Origin: Rhizobium oryziradicis
GTDB lineage: Bacteria; Pseudomonadota; Alphaproteobacteria; Rhizobiales; Rhizobiaceae
Length of the DNA stretch: 64,000 nt
Assembly: GCF_001939045.1 (NCBI RefSeq)
Contig: NZ_MKIM01000024.1
Span: 18,932-82,931, forward strand
Direction of reading: 5' to 3'
Of the stretch, positions 53,291-61,866 are shown one piece after another. The notes under the pieces were generated by a model. It was given only the letters and a program-made list of their open reading frames with translations. It made no database searches and was not told the origin of the DNA. Within the stretch, counting starts at the first letter, position 1. Each line of letters starts with the position of its first letter. The translations under genes and the position numbers were made by a program.

Positions 53291-53752
53291 ATGGAAAATC
53301 GCGACACATTGAAGAAAGATCTGGTGCTGGACAAGCAGCTTTGCTTTGCCCTTTACGGCGCATCGCTGGCGTTTACGCGCACCTACAAGCCCTTGCTGGA
53401 GCCGCTCGGCCTCACCTATCCGCAATATCTGGCGATGATGGTGTTGTGGGAAGAGGACCATCTGGCCGTCAAGGCGCTGGGGCAAAAGTTGGGGCTGGAC
53501 AGTGGCACGCTGTCTCCCCTGCTCAAGCGGTTAGAGCAAGCGGATTATGTCAAGCGGCAGCGTGATGCCAAGGATGAGCGGCAGGTAACCGTTTCACTCA
53601 CTCAAAAGGGGCGCGACCTGCAAGATCAGGCAGTCGATGTTATGGCGCAGGTGGGACACGCCATCGGCTGCAGCCTTGAAGAAGTGGCAGCCCTGCGGGA
53701 GCAATTGCAAGCCTTGCGCGGCAGACTGAATGCCGCCGCGCAAGAGGAGTGA
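53291..53752 (+). CDS. ohrR: MarR-family peroxide sensor
   Basis: About 153 residues from ATG 53291. MarR winged helix (YLAMMVLWEEDHLAVKALGQKLGLDSGTLSPLLKRLEQADYVKR, in part LGQKLGLDSGTLSPLLKRLE) with KDERQVTVSLTQKG. Cys in DKQLCFALYGAS is at the place of the reactive Cys22 of OhrR, so peroxides should release it from the ohr operator. The frame starts at 53264, but the family begins at MENRDT. Convergent with the transpeptidase, stops 1 base apart. Confidence 0.93.
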   Translation: MENRDTLKKDLVLDKQLCFALYGASLAFTRTYKPLLEPLGLTYPQYLAMMVLWEEDHLAVKALGQKLGLDSGTLSPLLKRLEQADYVKRQRDAKDERQVTVSLTQKGRDLQDQAVDVMAQVGHAIGCSLEEVAALREQLQALRGRLNAAAQEE

Positions 53753-53753
53753 T

Positions 53754-54473
53754 TTACTGAAGCACGATAATGCGGGCCTTTTCCGGCACGCGGTCGTAGA
53801 GATCAATGATATCCTGGTTCATCAGGCGCACACAGCCCGAAGACATGGCCTTGCCGATGGAGTTCCATTCTGGAGAGCCATGCAGGCGATAGAGCGTGTC
53901 TTTGCCATTTTGGAAAATGTACAAGGCGCGCGCACCCAGCGGGTTCATCAAGCCGGGCTCCATGCCGCCATTGGCGGCAGAATATTTGGCCAACTGCGGC
54001 TGACGGGCCACCATTTCATCTGGCGGGGTCCATTTTGGCCATTTCTGACGCCATTGAATGACGCCCTCACCCTGCCAGGCAAAGCCTTCGCGGCCAATGC
54101 CGACGCCGTAGCGCATGGCCGTGCCGCCACGCTCGATGAGATAGAGAAAGCGGTTTGGCGTATCGACCACAATGGTGCCGACAGGATAACCGGCTGGTGC
54201 CGTCACCCGCTGGCGATAATAGCGCGGCGGAATACGCTGGTAGGGAATGGCGGGAATGACGAAACCGCCATCCACCATCTGCCCGTACATGGCATCCAGT
54301 TCTGCACTCGATGGAGCCATAGGCCCCGCACCCGCCGGCGACAACGCACCCCCAAGGGTGGGTTCCGCATAGACCGGTGGGCGATAGGGAGAAACGCAAC
54401 TGGAGAGAAGAGCAGCGGCCCCAAGGCCACCAAGCGACAACAAGCCGCGGCGGGAAAGTTCAGAACGGTTCAT
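53754..54473 (-). CDS. L,D-transpeptidase (YkuD domain), lipoprotein/TAT-like export
   Basis: About 239 residues from ATG 54473. N-terminus MNRSELSRRGLLSLGGLGAAALLSSC has a twin-Arg and a lipobox-like LLSSC. The YkuD domain runs from VGTIVVDTPNRFLYLIERGG through YGVGIGREGFAWQGEG to HGSPEWNSIGKAMSSGCVRLMNQDIIDLYDRV, with the catalytic Cys in SSGCVR and His in LHGSP. It makes 3-3 peptidoglycan cross-links or anchors proteins in the periplasm. A close paralogue lies just upstream. Confidence 0.9.
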   Translation of the reverse strand: MNRSELSRRGLLSLGGLGAAALLSSCVSPYRPPVYAEPTLGGALSPAGAGPMAPSSAELDAMYGQMVDGGFVIPAIPYQRIPPRYYRQRVTAPAGYPVGTIVVDTPNRFLYLIERGGTAMRYGVGIGREGFAWQGEGVIQWRQKWPKWTPPDEMVARQPQLAKYSAANGGMEPGLMNPLGARALYIFQNGKDTLYRLHGSPEWNSIGKAMSSGCVRLMNQDIIDLYDRVPEKARIIVLQ

Positions 54474-54641
54474 AAAGGCAACAATATCCTGCTGATCAGT
54501 GACCTCTATAACATAGAGCAGGCGATTTAGTTCCGCCAAGTTAATTTTAAAAAACGCGCCTTGATAGGTGTCAATTTTCGCGCATTCTCGATCACGTTTA
54601 CGCCATCACCCGTTCTGTGCCGCAATCCATTGGCGTGGGCA

Positions 54642-55490
54642 TCACAAAACAACAATTTCGGCTTTTGGCGATATGCGCTCGTAAAGATCAATCACATCCT
54701 GATTGAACATGCGCACACAGCCCGATGACACGGCCTTGCCCACCGATTGCCAATCCGGTGTGCCATGCACGCGATAGAGCGTATCCTTGCCATTTTGGAA
54801 AATATACATGGCGCGTGCGCCCAGCGGATTGCGCAAGCCCGGCTCCAATCCGCCTTCCGCTGCCGAATAGGCGCGCAAATCGGGTGAGCGCGCCACCATA
54901 TCATCGCTGGGTGTCCAGCGCGGCCAGGCCTTTTTGAACTGAATAACCCCACGGCCCTTCCAGGCAAAGCCTTGCTTGCCCAGCCCGACGCCATAGCGAA
55001 TAGCCTTGCCGTTGCGCTCCACCAGATAAAGATAATGCGCCGTTGTATCCACCACGATAGTGCCGGGGCGCTCGGCTGTGGGATAATCCACTTCCTGACG
55101 CAGGAAACGGCGATTGACCCGCTCCAGCGGAATGGCGTTCAACGTGTGGCCGTCATCGCGCATCTGGCCGTAAATTGCCCTTTGCATCGGTGTGGCAAAG
55201 GGTGAAGCATAAGAAGCCTCGTAAGACTGATCCGGGGATTGGTCTGGATACTGGCCCAAAGATTGGCCCAAAGATTGGCCCAAAGATTGGCCTTGAGATC
55301 GGCCAGCATACGCCGCCTGCGCCGCAGGCCCCCAGACGGGAGCCGTCTCTGCCGCAAAAACCGCAGGATTAACCGGCCGCACGCCCCTCTCAGACTGGCA
55401 GCCCGCCAAAATTGCGAGCCCACAGGAGAGGCAAACGAGCCACGATGGACGCGCAACGGCACGCAGAGCGAAAAAAGACTTCAACGACAT
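54642..55490 (-). CDS. L,D-transpeptidase (YkuD domain) with a Gln-rich repeat linker
   Basis: About 282 residues. Lipoprotein signal (SWLVCLSCGLAILAGCQ). The linker after VFAAETAPVWGPA holds a 12-base tandem repeat coding SLGQ three times, then PDQSPDQ. The YkuD domain is very close to that of the next gene: GTIVVDTTAHYLYLVERNGKAIRYGVGLGKQGFAWKGRGVIQF, HGTPDWQSVGKAVSSGCVRMFNQDVIDLYERI. Cys in SSGCVR and His in VHGTP are the catalytic pair. Confidence 0.9.
   Translation of the reverse strand: MSLKSFFALRAVARPSWLVCLSCGLAILAGCQSERGVRPVNPAVFAAETAPVWGPAAQAAYAGRSQGQSLGQSLGQSLGQYPDQSPDQSYEASYASPFATPMQRAIYGQMRDDGHTLNAIPLERVNRRFLRQEVDYPTAERPGTIVVDTTAHYLYLVERNGKAIRYGVGLGKQGFAWKGRGVIQFKKAWPRWTPSDDMVARSPDLRAYSAAEGGLEPGLRNPLGARAMYIFQNGKDTLYRVHGTPDWQSVGKAVSSGCVRMFNQDVIDLYERISPKAEIVVL
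55256..55293. repeat. 12-bp tandem repeat inside the transpeptidase gene
   Basis: Three copies of CCCAAAGATTGG, coding SLGQ on the minus strand. Copy number could vary by slippage and would stay in frame, because each unit is 12 bases. Confidence 0.8.
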
Positions 55491-55566
55491 CAAGCAATCC
55501 GAACTGTTCAATTATGCCGCAAAACTGGCCATTGCGGCGCGCACGACGCGGAAGACAATAGGCGCA

Positions 55567-55860
55567 CTATCGGTTGGCCAGCGCTGACACCGGATTTGCA
55601 GGCGCTTGCATGCCGTAGGTCTGATGAAATTGTGTCTGATATAAATTGCCGAGGCCGTCGGGCTTTTGCGGCAAAGGCCTCTCAACGGCAGGGCGATCCC
55701 AGACCGGGGCTGTTTGGGCTGCAAACACATCCGGGTCCGTCAGGGTGGTATCGGTGACAAACAAACATCCACCCAGGGCAAAAAGCGCCAGCCCCGTCAA
55801 AACCAGCAGAGCCGGACGGGCCAGCGCGGACAGGAAGCGAGAGAAAATTTTCAACGACAT
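55567..55860 (-). CDS. Small lipoprotein, likely truncated copy of the transpeptidase N-terminus
   Basis: 97 residues. Lipoprotein signal (ARPALLVLTGLALFALGGC) followed by DPDVFAAQTAPVWDRPA, which matches NPAVFAAETAPVWGPAA in the upstream end of the transpeptidase at 54642. The frame ends before any YkuD domain. Upstream and downstream sequence gives no sign of the lost half, so it is either a free small lipoprotein or the remnant of a duplication. Confidence 0.65.
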   Translation of the reverse strand: MSLKIFSRFLSALARPALLVLTGLALFALGGCLFVTDTTLTDPDVFAAQTAPVWDRPAVERPLPQKPDGLGNLYQTQFHQTYGMQAPANPVSALANR

Positions 55861-56077
55861 TGCCTCAATCCAGTTCGAACAGGCCCGCACCATGACAAAT
55901 CCGACTGGCGCGAAGCTGGAGGATTTTCACAAAAGCCGGATCCAGCCTATCATAGGATCATGTTTCACGAACACAGTGTTCAACTGAGCAATGGCTTTTA
56001 TTGTGCATTGCAATTGCCGAGCGCCATGCGGCCCCCTACATGGGGCGTGCATCTTATTTCCACGAAAGGTATTATTC

Positions 56078-56710
56078 GTGCTTCTTGAAAAATTGAACTG
56101 GCGTTATGCCGCAAAGAAAATGGACCCTTCCAAGGCCGTCGCAGAAGACAAGGTCGAGCGCATTATTGAAGCCGCCCGCCTGGCCCCCACATCCAGTGGC
56201 TTGCAGCCTTTCACGCTTTTGGTGGTGACCAACAAGGAAATCCGCGAAAAGATCAAGCCAATTGCGTGGAATCAGGGCCAGATTACCGATTGCTCGCATC
56301 TTCTGGTGTTTGCAGCCTGGGATAATTACACAGCAGATCGCATCAACGGCATGTTTGATCTGGTCAATGCTGAGCGCAATTTTACCAGCGAAGGCTGGGA
56401 AAACTATCGCAAAATGCTGCTCGACACCTACCCACAGCGCGACCCACAGGTGAATTTCGAGCATGCCGCCCGTCAGGCCTATATTGCGCTTGGATTGGCC
56501 ACGGCCGCCGCCGCCTTTGAAGGCGTCGATTCCACTCCGATGGAAGGTTTTGACCCCGCAGCCCTTGATGAGATTCTGGATCTGCGCGCCAAGGGTCTGC
56601 GCTCGGTTGCCATTTTGCCACTCGGCTATCGCGAGGCGGAAAATGACTGGCTGGTCAACCTGAAAAAGGTGCGCCGCGCCCGCGAAGACTTCGTGATTGA
56701 TGTGAAGTAA
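56078..56710 (+). CDS. NAD(P)H nitroreductase family protein
   Basis: About 210 residues from a GTG at 56078, with AAAGG nine bases upstream; the frame is open from 55991. FMN-binding nitroreductase fold: EKLNWRYAAKKMDPSKAV, IIEAARLAPTSSGLQPFTLLVV, WNQGQITDCSHLLVFAAWDN, RQAYIALGLATAAAAFEGVDSTPMEGFDPAALDEIL and VAILPLGYREAENDWL. It reduces nitro-aromatics or quinones with NAD(P)H; the natural substrate is unknown. A terminator follows at 56731. Confidence 0.9.
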   Translation: MLLEKLNWRYAAKKMDPSKAVAEDKVERIIEAARLAPTSSGLQPFTLLVVTNKEIREKIKPIAWNQGQITDCSHLLVFAAWDNYTADRINGMFDLVNAERNFTSEGWENYRKMLLDTYPQRDPQVNFEHAARQAYIALGLATAAAAFEGVDSTPMEGFDPAALDEILDLRAKGLRSVAILPLGYREAENDWLVNLKKVRRAREDFVIDVK

Positions 56711-56730
56711 CACACCACCGCTCGCAATCG

Positions 56731-56757
56731 ACCGCCCCTCATGGGGCGGTTTTTTTA
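56731..56757 (+). terminator. Intrinsic terminator of the nitroreductase gene
   Basis: ACCGCCCC pairs with GGGGCGGT across TCAT and runs into TTTTTTT. The loop contains TCA, which is the complement of the TGA stop codon of the convergent MFS gene. Confidence 0.9.
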
Positions 56758-58283
56758 TGCATGGTTGGCAGCCGCACATCCTTGAGAAAGCAGGCGGCGA
56801 TGAAGCTGCAACCAATCATCAGCGCCATGCTGATAAACACCGGACCAAAGGCATGCTGATACACGGCTGAGACGGCGGTCCGCGTTTCGGGATTGAGGGC
56901 GGCCAGGGCCGCAGGCGTTAATTCCTCAATGTTCGCCACACCGGGAATGGCCGGAGCACCGGCCATAAACGCCGAGAGAACCGCGCCATAAATGGAGATG
57001 GCCAGCGATGCGCCCCCCATGCGGGTCAGCGTGACCGTGCCGGTGGCGGCCCCAACATCGCGCTGCGGCACGGTGTTTTGCACGCCAATCACCGGAACCT
57101 GCTGGCCAATGCCCACACTGATGCCATGCATCAGCATCAACCCGCCAATCACATAGATTGGCGTGCCAAGCGGCAATTGGCTCAACGCAGCAAAAGCAAG
57201 GCAACTGCCCGCTCCGCTGATCAGCGCAAATATCTTGTAGCTTCCAGTGCGCGCAATCAGCCGACCGCTGTTGATCGAGCCAAAGGCGATGCCGCTGGTG
57301 AGCGCAATGAACAGCAGGCCGGCATGGGTTGGTGTCAAGCCTGTGGTGGTCTGCAAGAACAGCGCCACATAATTGACCGAGCCTATGCCAACCGCGCCGC
57401 TGCAAATCGACACAATCCACAACAGGCAAACCGTTGGCTTGGAAAACAGCGACAGCGGCACAATTGGCTCAACCGCGCGGCGCTCGACCTGCACCCAAAG
57501 GGCTGCACACACCACACCAAAAGCCACCACGCCAAGGCTTTTCGGCGCAATCAGGGAGCCAAAAATCTGCCCGGTATCGGCCCAGAACACCACGCTGGTG
57601 ACGGCACCGGCCAGCAGCAAAGCACCGGCATAATCAATCTTGGGGCGGCGATGCGGTTTGCGATAGGGCAAAAACAGAGCCAAACCAACCAGCACAACAA
57701 TGCCAATCGGCAGATTGACCAGAAAGATCGAACGCCAGCCCAGCCATTCGCTCAACGTGCCGCCCAATGTGGGACCAATGGCCCCGGATGCCATCAGCAC
57801 CAGACTGGAATAGCTTTGATAGCGCGCCCGCACCCGTGGCTCAAACAGATCGGCATTGATGGAAAAGATCGACACCATAATGCCGCCGCCACCAAGGCCT
57901 TGCAGCACGCGTGCCGCAATCAGCGTGTTCATCGACACCGCCAGCCCGCAGACCAGCGAGCCGATGGTGAAGATGAAAATTGCCGCCATCATCACAAATT
58001 TGCGGCCAAACAGATCGCCCAGCTTGCCATAAAGCGGCATGACGGCAGAGGTGGCCAGCAGATAGGCCGATCCTACCCAGCCAAAGCGTTCAAGCTCGCC
58101 AAACTCACCGACAATGGTGGGCAAAGCCGTTGAAACAATCTGATTGTCCAGCGTTGCCATAAACAGCGCCGTCATCAAAAAACAATAGAGCACCAAGCGC
58201 AAGCGCGCATCGGGCACCAGCGACTGAAACTCCTGCGCGGCTGGCGCTTTGGCCGCCGCGTGTGTGTGGCTATTGGTATCCAT
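56739..58283 (-). CDS. MFS multidrug pump, DHA2/EmrB type (14 helices)
   Basis: 514 residues. FMTALFMATLDNQIVSTALPTIVGEFGELERFGWVGSAYLLATSAVMPLYGKLGD is the DHA2 N-terminal mark (in part: LDNQIVSTALPTI), then GRKFVMMAAIFIFTIGSLVCGLA, ARVLQGLGGGGIMVS and WRSIFLVNLPIGIVVL. It exports drugs by proton antiport. No EmrA-type adaptor gene is near. Divergent from a MarR gene with a palindrome in the gap, which suggests drug-induced derepression. Confidence 0.92.
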   Translation of the reverse strand: MDTNSHTHAAAKAPAAQEFQSLVPDARLRLVLYCFLMTALFMATLDNQIVSTALPTIVGEFGELERFGWVGSAYLLATSAVMPLYGKLGDLFGRKFVMMAAIFIFTIGSLVCGLAVSMNTLIAARVLQGLGGGGIMVSIFSINADLFEPRVRARYQSYSSLVLMASGAIGPTLGGTLSEWLGWRSIFLVNLPIGIVVLVGLALFLPYRKPHRRPKIDYAGALLLAGAVTSVVFWADTGQIFGSLIAPKSLGVVAFGVVCAALWVQVERRAVEPIVPLSLFSKPTVCLLWIVSICSGAVGIGSVNYVALFLQTTTGLTPTHAGLLFIALTSGIAFGSINSGRLIARTGSYKIFALISGAGSCLAFAALSQLPLGTPIYVIGGLMLMHGISVGIGQQVPVIGVQNTVPQRDVGAATGTVTLTRMGGASLAISIYGAVLSAFMAGAPAIPGVANIEELTPAALAALNPETRTAVSAVYQHAFGPVFISMALMIGCSFIAACFLKDVRLPTMHKKTAP

Positions 58284-58340
58284 GGGAACATCTCTCAGGT
58301 TGCAGGTGCAAAATGCGCAGAGAAAAAATATTTGTCAATT

Positions 58341-58352
58341 GCATATATATGC
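58341..58352. promoter_or_regulatory. Palindrome between the MFS pump and MarR genes
   Basis: GCATATATATGC, a perfect 12-base palindrome in the 133-base gap between the divergent genes, is a fair MarR-type operator candidate. Confidence 0.55.
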
Positions 58353-58416
58353 TAAAAGCACATATTTTCTTGCGCAGATCTTTGTGCTAGGCAGACTTTG
58401 TGTTAGGCAGGCAGGC

Positions 58417-58968
58417 ATGATGAACGCTGATGATTTAAACACCGAAACCACACCTGCGCTGGATGCCTCGATTGATGGCATTGCCAACACCATGAGCCAC
58501 TTGCGCATGATGATGGGGCGTCGGTTTATGTCGCGCATTGCGCTCAGCCAGTTGGCTGAGGGCCATGGCATGGAGCTATCGCATTTTGACATCGTCAAGA
58601 TCGTGGCCCACACCGGGCAAAATCAGGAAGTCACGGTTGGCTCGATTGCCGAGCAGATGCGGATTGATCCCTCAAGGGCCAGCCGCATTGTGGCTGATCT
58701 GGTGCGCCAGGGCATGCTGCAGCGCGGCGTTTCGCAGCAGGATGCGCGACGTGCCATTGTCACCCTGACCAAACGGGGTAAAGAGCTGAACGCGCATTTT
58801 GAGCGGGTCCGCCGTGAGGTTCTTGGCCACACGCTGGAGGGCTGGAGCCTTGAAGACATTCGCCAGTTTGAGCAGCTCTTCGATCGCTTTATCAAGGATC
58901 TGGATTGCCGGACGCCGAAAATGTTCAAAGAGATGACGGCAAAACAGCCGCAAAGCGACGAAGCGTAG
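58417..58968 (+). CDS. MarR-family regulator of the divergent MFS pump
   Basis: About 183 residues from ATG 58417; the frame upstream is not coding. MarR winged helix: HGMELSHFDIVKIVAHTGQNQEVTVGSIAEQMRIDPSRASRIVADLVRQGMLQRGVSQQDARRAIVTLTKRG (in part: IDPSRASRIVADLVRQG). No conserved Cys in the sensor position, so it probably binds a ligand. Role inferred from the divergent pump. Confidence 0.88.
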   Translation: MMNADDLNTETTPALDASIDGIANTMSHLRMMMGRRFMSRIALSQLAEGHGMELSHFDIVKIVAHTGQNQEVTVGSIAEQMRIDPSRASRIVADLVRQGMLQRGVSQQDARRAIVTLTKRGKELNAHFERVRREVLGHTLEGWSLEDIRQFEQLFDRFIKDLDCRTPKMFKEMTAKQPQSDEA

Positions 58969-59294
58969 TGCCCCCCTGCCCCTCATGACCATGATAAACT
59001 GTGTCATGTCCGGGTTAAATCGATTCCGGTTTTGAAAATTATACAGTAGGCTGGCTTGGTCGCTCTGTGCTCGAGGTACATCCGCAGACGCTTTGGCACT
59101 TGATGACGGGATTGCGCATGCCAGAGGATCATGCAGAAAATTGGAATTGGCACGATGCTCTCAGTTTTTGTTTTCGCATCGGATTTATCCGAAAACCGGT
59201 TCCCACGTTTCGGACCGATGCTGTTGTGACGAGAAAGGGCGTTTTCTGAACCGAAAAGGCCAAAATTCGACGAATAGTCTGGAGATCTTTTGAT
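58969..59294. other. Gap with decayed RIME-like and family C repeats
   Basis: 59000-59049 is a worn RIME-like second palindrome (TTAAATCGATTCCGGTTT...ATTATACAGTAGG). 59150-59221 is a family C copy. The last ~70 bases hold the GGT ribosome site (GGAG). No ORF supported. Confidence 0.55.
59150..59221. repeat. Family C repeat, copy 2
   Basis: GCACGATGCTCTC, TTTTCGCATCGGATTTATCC, GAAAACCGGTTCCC and a final CCGATGC. It contains the hairpin CGGATTTATCCG and resembles a common Rhizobiaceae intergenic repeat. Copy 1 is at 44067. Confidence 0.65.
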
Positions 59295-61040
59295 ATGGCT
59301 TTTCCCATCGCCAGAAGTGCATTTCGCCTGACCTGCTTCAGCCTGACCCTTATTCCCTTCTCCCCACTGTATGCAGCCTCACCCGCCCCGGTGCAGGGCG
59401 ACAATGGCATGGTGGTGACCGCCCAGCACCTGGCAACCGATGCGGGGGTGGCCGTGCTGAAAGACGGCGGCAATGCCGTGGATGCGGCGGTGGCCGTGGG
59501 CTATGCGCTGGCGGTGGTTTATCCCACGGCGGGCAATATCGGCGGCGGTGGTTTCATGACCCTGCGCCTCAAAGACGGCACCACGAATTTCATTGATTTT
59601 CGCGAAAAAGCGCCGCTGGCCGCCACCAAAAACATGTATCTTGATGAAAAAGGCAATGTTGTGCCGCGCGCAAGTCTGGATGGTTATCTGGCCGTCGGCG
59701 TGCCCGGCACCGTCAAAGGGCTGGAACTGGCCCGCGAAAAATACGGCTCCAAAACCCGCGAAGACCTTCTCGCCCCCGCCATTCATCTGGCCAGGGATGG
59801 GTTCACCCTCAATCAGGGCGATGCCAGTATTTTGGCAGGCGGCGCTGCCCGCTTAGCGAAAAATCCAGAGGCGAAGAAAATATTCCTAAAGGCTGATGGC
59901 GCTCCTTATGGTGCAGGTGACGTGCTGAAACAGCCCGATCTGGCCAAGGTGCTGGAGAGCATATCCGCCACGGGGCCGGATGCTTTTTACAAAGGCATGC
60001 CGGCCGAGGCCATTGCCAAGGCCAGCGCAGACGGCAAAGGCATTTTAACCGTTGATGATTTCAGCACCTATACCGCGCGTGAACTCAAGCCGGTGGAGTG
60101 CAATTATCATAGCTACCACATTATTTCGTCACCACCACCCTCGTCTGGCGGGGTGATCATTTGCGAGATCCTCAATATTCTTGAGGCCTATCCGCTGCGC
60201 GAACAGGGCTATGGCGCGGCCAGCACCGTGAGCCAGATGGTTGAAGCCATGCGCTACGCCTATGTGGACCGCAATTCGGCTTTGGGTGATCCGGATTTTA
60301 TCAAAAATCCGCTGTCGAAAATGCTCTCCAAAGACTATGCCGATGAAATCCGGGCCAAGATCACCCCCGGCGAAGCGGGAAAATCGGCCGATCTCAAACC
60401 CTTTGGGGGCAAGGAAAGCACCGAAACCACCCATTATTCGATCATTGATAAGGATGGCAACGCCGTCTCGGTGACCTATACGTTGAATGGCTCGTTTGGT
60501 GCGGGCGTTGTCGCCCCCGGCACCGGCATTTTGCTCAACAACGAGATGGATGATTTTACCTCCAAGCCGGGTGTTGCCAATCTTTATGGTCTGGTTCAGG
60601 GCGAGGCCAACGCCATTGCGCCCAAGAAAGCCCCTCTCTCGTCCATGAGCCCCACCATTGTCACCAAGGATGGAAAGCCCTTCATGGTGATCGGCAGCCC
60701 CGGCGGCTCACGCATCATCACCATTACGCTGGAAGCGATTTTGAACGTGGTTGATTTTGGCATGAACATTTCAGAAGCCGTCAACGCGCCGCGCATTCAC
60801 CATCAATGGCAGCCGGACAAGGTGTTTTATGAGCCTTACGCGCTCTCACCCGACACCATCGCCAAGCTGCAAGACATGGGGTACACGCTTGACGGCGGCG
60901 TGGGCGGCCCCGTTTGGGGCCAGGCCGCTGGCATTCTGGTGGGTGGCAAAAGCCTTGCCGAGATTGCTGATGGCAAGGGTCATGGCTATTATGGCGCCAT
61001 CGACAGCCGTGCCGTTGCGGGGTCTGCCAAAGGCTATTGA
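59295..61040 (+). CDS. ggt: Gamma-glutamyltransferase
   Basis: 581 residues with a signal peptide. Proenzyme that cleaves itself before Thr378 in ESTETTHYSIIDKDG, which becomes the nucleophile. Other marks: GNAVDAAVAVGYALAVVYPTAGNIGGGG, SSPPPSSGGVI, NSALGDPDF, GSFGAGVVAPGTGILLNNEMDDF and SPGGSRIITITLEAI. It acts in the periplasm to cleave glutathione and transfer the gamma-glutamyl group. Its stop overlaps by seven bases the end of the convergent DUF2087 gene. Confidence 0.95.
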   Translation: MAFPIARSAFRLTCFSLTLIPFSPLYAASPAPVQGDNGMVVTAQHLATDAGVAVLKDGGNAVDAAVAVGYALAVVYPTAGNIGGGGFMTLRLKDGTTNFIDFREKAPLAATKNMYLDEKGNVVPRASLDGYLAVGVPGTVKGLELAREKYGSKTREDLLAPAIHLARDGFTLNQGDASILAGGAARLAKNPEAKKIFLKADGAPYGAGDVLKQPDLAKVLESISATGPDAFYKGMPAEAIAKASADGKGILTVDDFSTYTARELKPVECNYHSYHIISSPPPSSGGVIICEILNILEAYPLREQGYGAASTVSQMVEAMRYAYVDRNSALGDPDFIKNPLSKMLSKDYADEIRAKITPGEAGKSADLKPFGGKESTETTHYSIIDKDGNAVSVTYTLNGSFGAGVVAPGTGILLNNEMDDFTSKPGVANLYGLVQGEANAIAPKKAPLSSMSPTIVTKDGKPFMVIGSPGGSRIITITLEAILNVVDFGMNISEAVNAPRIHHQWQPDKVFYEPYALSPDTIAKLQDMGYTLDGGVGGPVWGQAAGILVGGKSLAEIADGKGHGYYGAIDSRAVAGSAKGY

Positions 61041-61600
61041 TATCGATGGAAAGACCGGCTGAGTGTTGCCGATTTCGCCCGATCCAGCAGGGCCAGCGCC
61101 TCCGGCGGTGGCCTTTGCTCGACGCGGCGATAGAGGCGGCAATCGTTCGAGCGCGACAGCAGTTTGTTATTGACCATCTCGCGGCGCAGCAGCACATGAT
61201 CGCCAAAGCCATTCAGGGCTTTCAGCCTGGCGTTGACCTCAGCCTCCAGCAGATCACAATCCGTGGGAAAGGCCGCCCACAGCCGCCACAGGCTCAAGCG
61301 CTGGTGGCTGGTTTTTGACGGCCAGCGCAGCAGCACACCATCAGCATCAAAGCAGCGCAACACCGCTTCAATCAGCCTGAAATCCACAGGATCAGGTGCA
61401 GGCACGGGAGCCAGCATCCGGCTTTGGGCAGCACTGGATGCGCGAAAATGCTGAAAATTGCGATAGCCTGCGGAACGGGCCAGAAGATTGAGCAACTGCA
61501 CATGCCCCGGTTTTTCGGGCATGTTTTCCAGCTCTCGTGTCATAGCTTTGGCCAGCGCCGAAATGTCGGCAGCATAAAAGGGATGAACAACACGCGACAT
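61034..61600 (-). CDS. DUF2087 protein with structured leader
   Basis: 188 residues from ATG 61600 (GGAGGTAAAG upstream). N-terminal helical part (AADISALAKAMTRELENMPEKPGHVQLLNLLARSAGYRNFQHF) and a C-terminal DUF2087 domain: FDADGVLLRWPSKTSHQRLSLWRLW, NGFGDHVLLRREMVNNKLLSRSNDCRLYRRV. DUF2087 is sometimes joined to regulators (ArsR type), but no such domain is present here. Function unknown. The ~160-base leader holds alternative pairings and a small ORF. Confidence 0.82.
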   Translation of the reverse strand: MSRVVHPFYAADISALAKAMTRELENMPEKPGHVQLLNLLARSAGYRNFQHFRASSAAQSRMLAPVPAPDPVDFRLIEAVLRCFDADGVLLRWPSKTSHQRLSLWRLWAAFPTDCDLLEAEVNARLKALNGFGDHVLLRREMVNNKLLSRSNDCRLYRRVEQRPPPEALALLDRAKSATLSRSFHRYQ

Positions 61601-61760
61601 AGCTTTACCTCCGTAAGGGCTTTGCCCTTCAATCAAGCGTCCAATGCCATGCTGGAGGTTACCGGCTTTCCAAGCGGACGCAAAAGCTTGCCGTTGAAAA
61701 TCATGGATGCAGGTTTAGCTCTCCTTGCGGAGCGGTAACGCCTGGGTGAACTGCTGACCC
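61601..61760 (-). promoter_or_regulatory. Structured 5' leader of the DUF2087 gene
   Basis: On the minus strand, AACCTCC (complement of 61654-61660) can cover the ribosome site GGAGGT (61607-61612), or the linked GGTAAC can pair with GTTACC near 61733-61739, freeing it. A GGGC-AAA-GCCC hairpin (61617-61627) stands next to the ribosome site. The leader also contains a 23-codon ORF (MIFNGKLLRPLGK..., 61639-61710). Confidence 0.45.
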
Positions 61761-61768
61761 TGTTAAGA

Positions 61769-61798
61769 TTGATAGTGGCAAATGCATTTTGATGTCAA
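61769..61798 (-). promoter_or_regulatory. Sigma-70-type promoter of the DUF2087 gene
   Basis: TTGACA (61793-61798) and TATCAA (61769-61774) with an 18-base spacer, read on the minus strand. Confidence 0.5.
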
Positions 61799-61866
61799 TC
61801 CCATGCTTCCAAAGGCCCTGCGATAGGGCTAACCTGCCCTCAAAGGATCACTGTTGGGAGAGCACC

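Noticed and set aside
55256..55293. Possible CRISPR-like short repeats
   Set aside because: The units are 12 bases, directly adjacent without spacers and in frame within a gene.
57078..58133. 351-codon frame opposite the EmrB-type pump
   Set aside because: Composition is that of the complement of a membrane protein; no family pattern.
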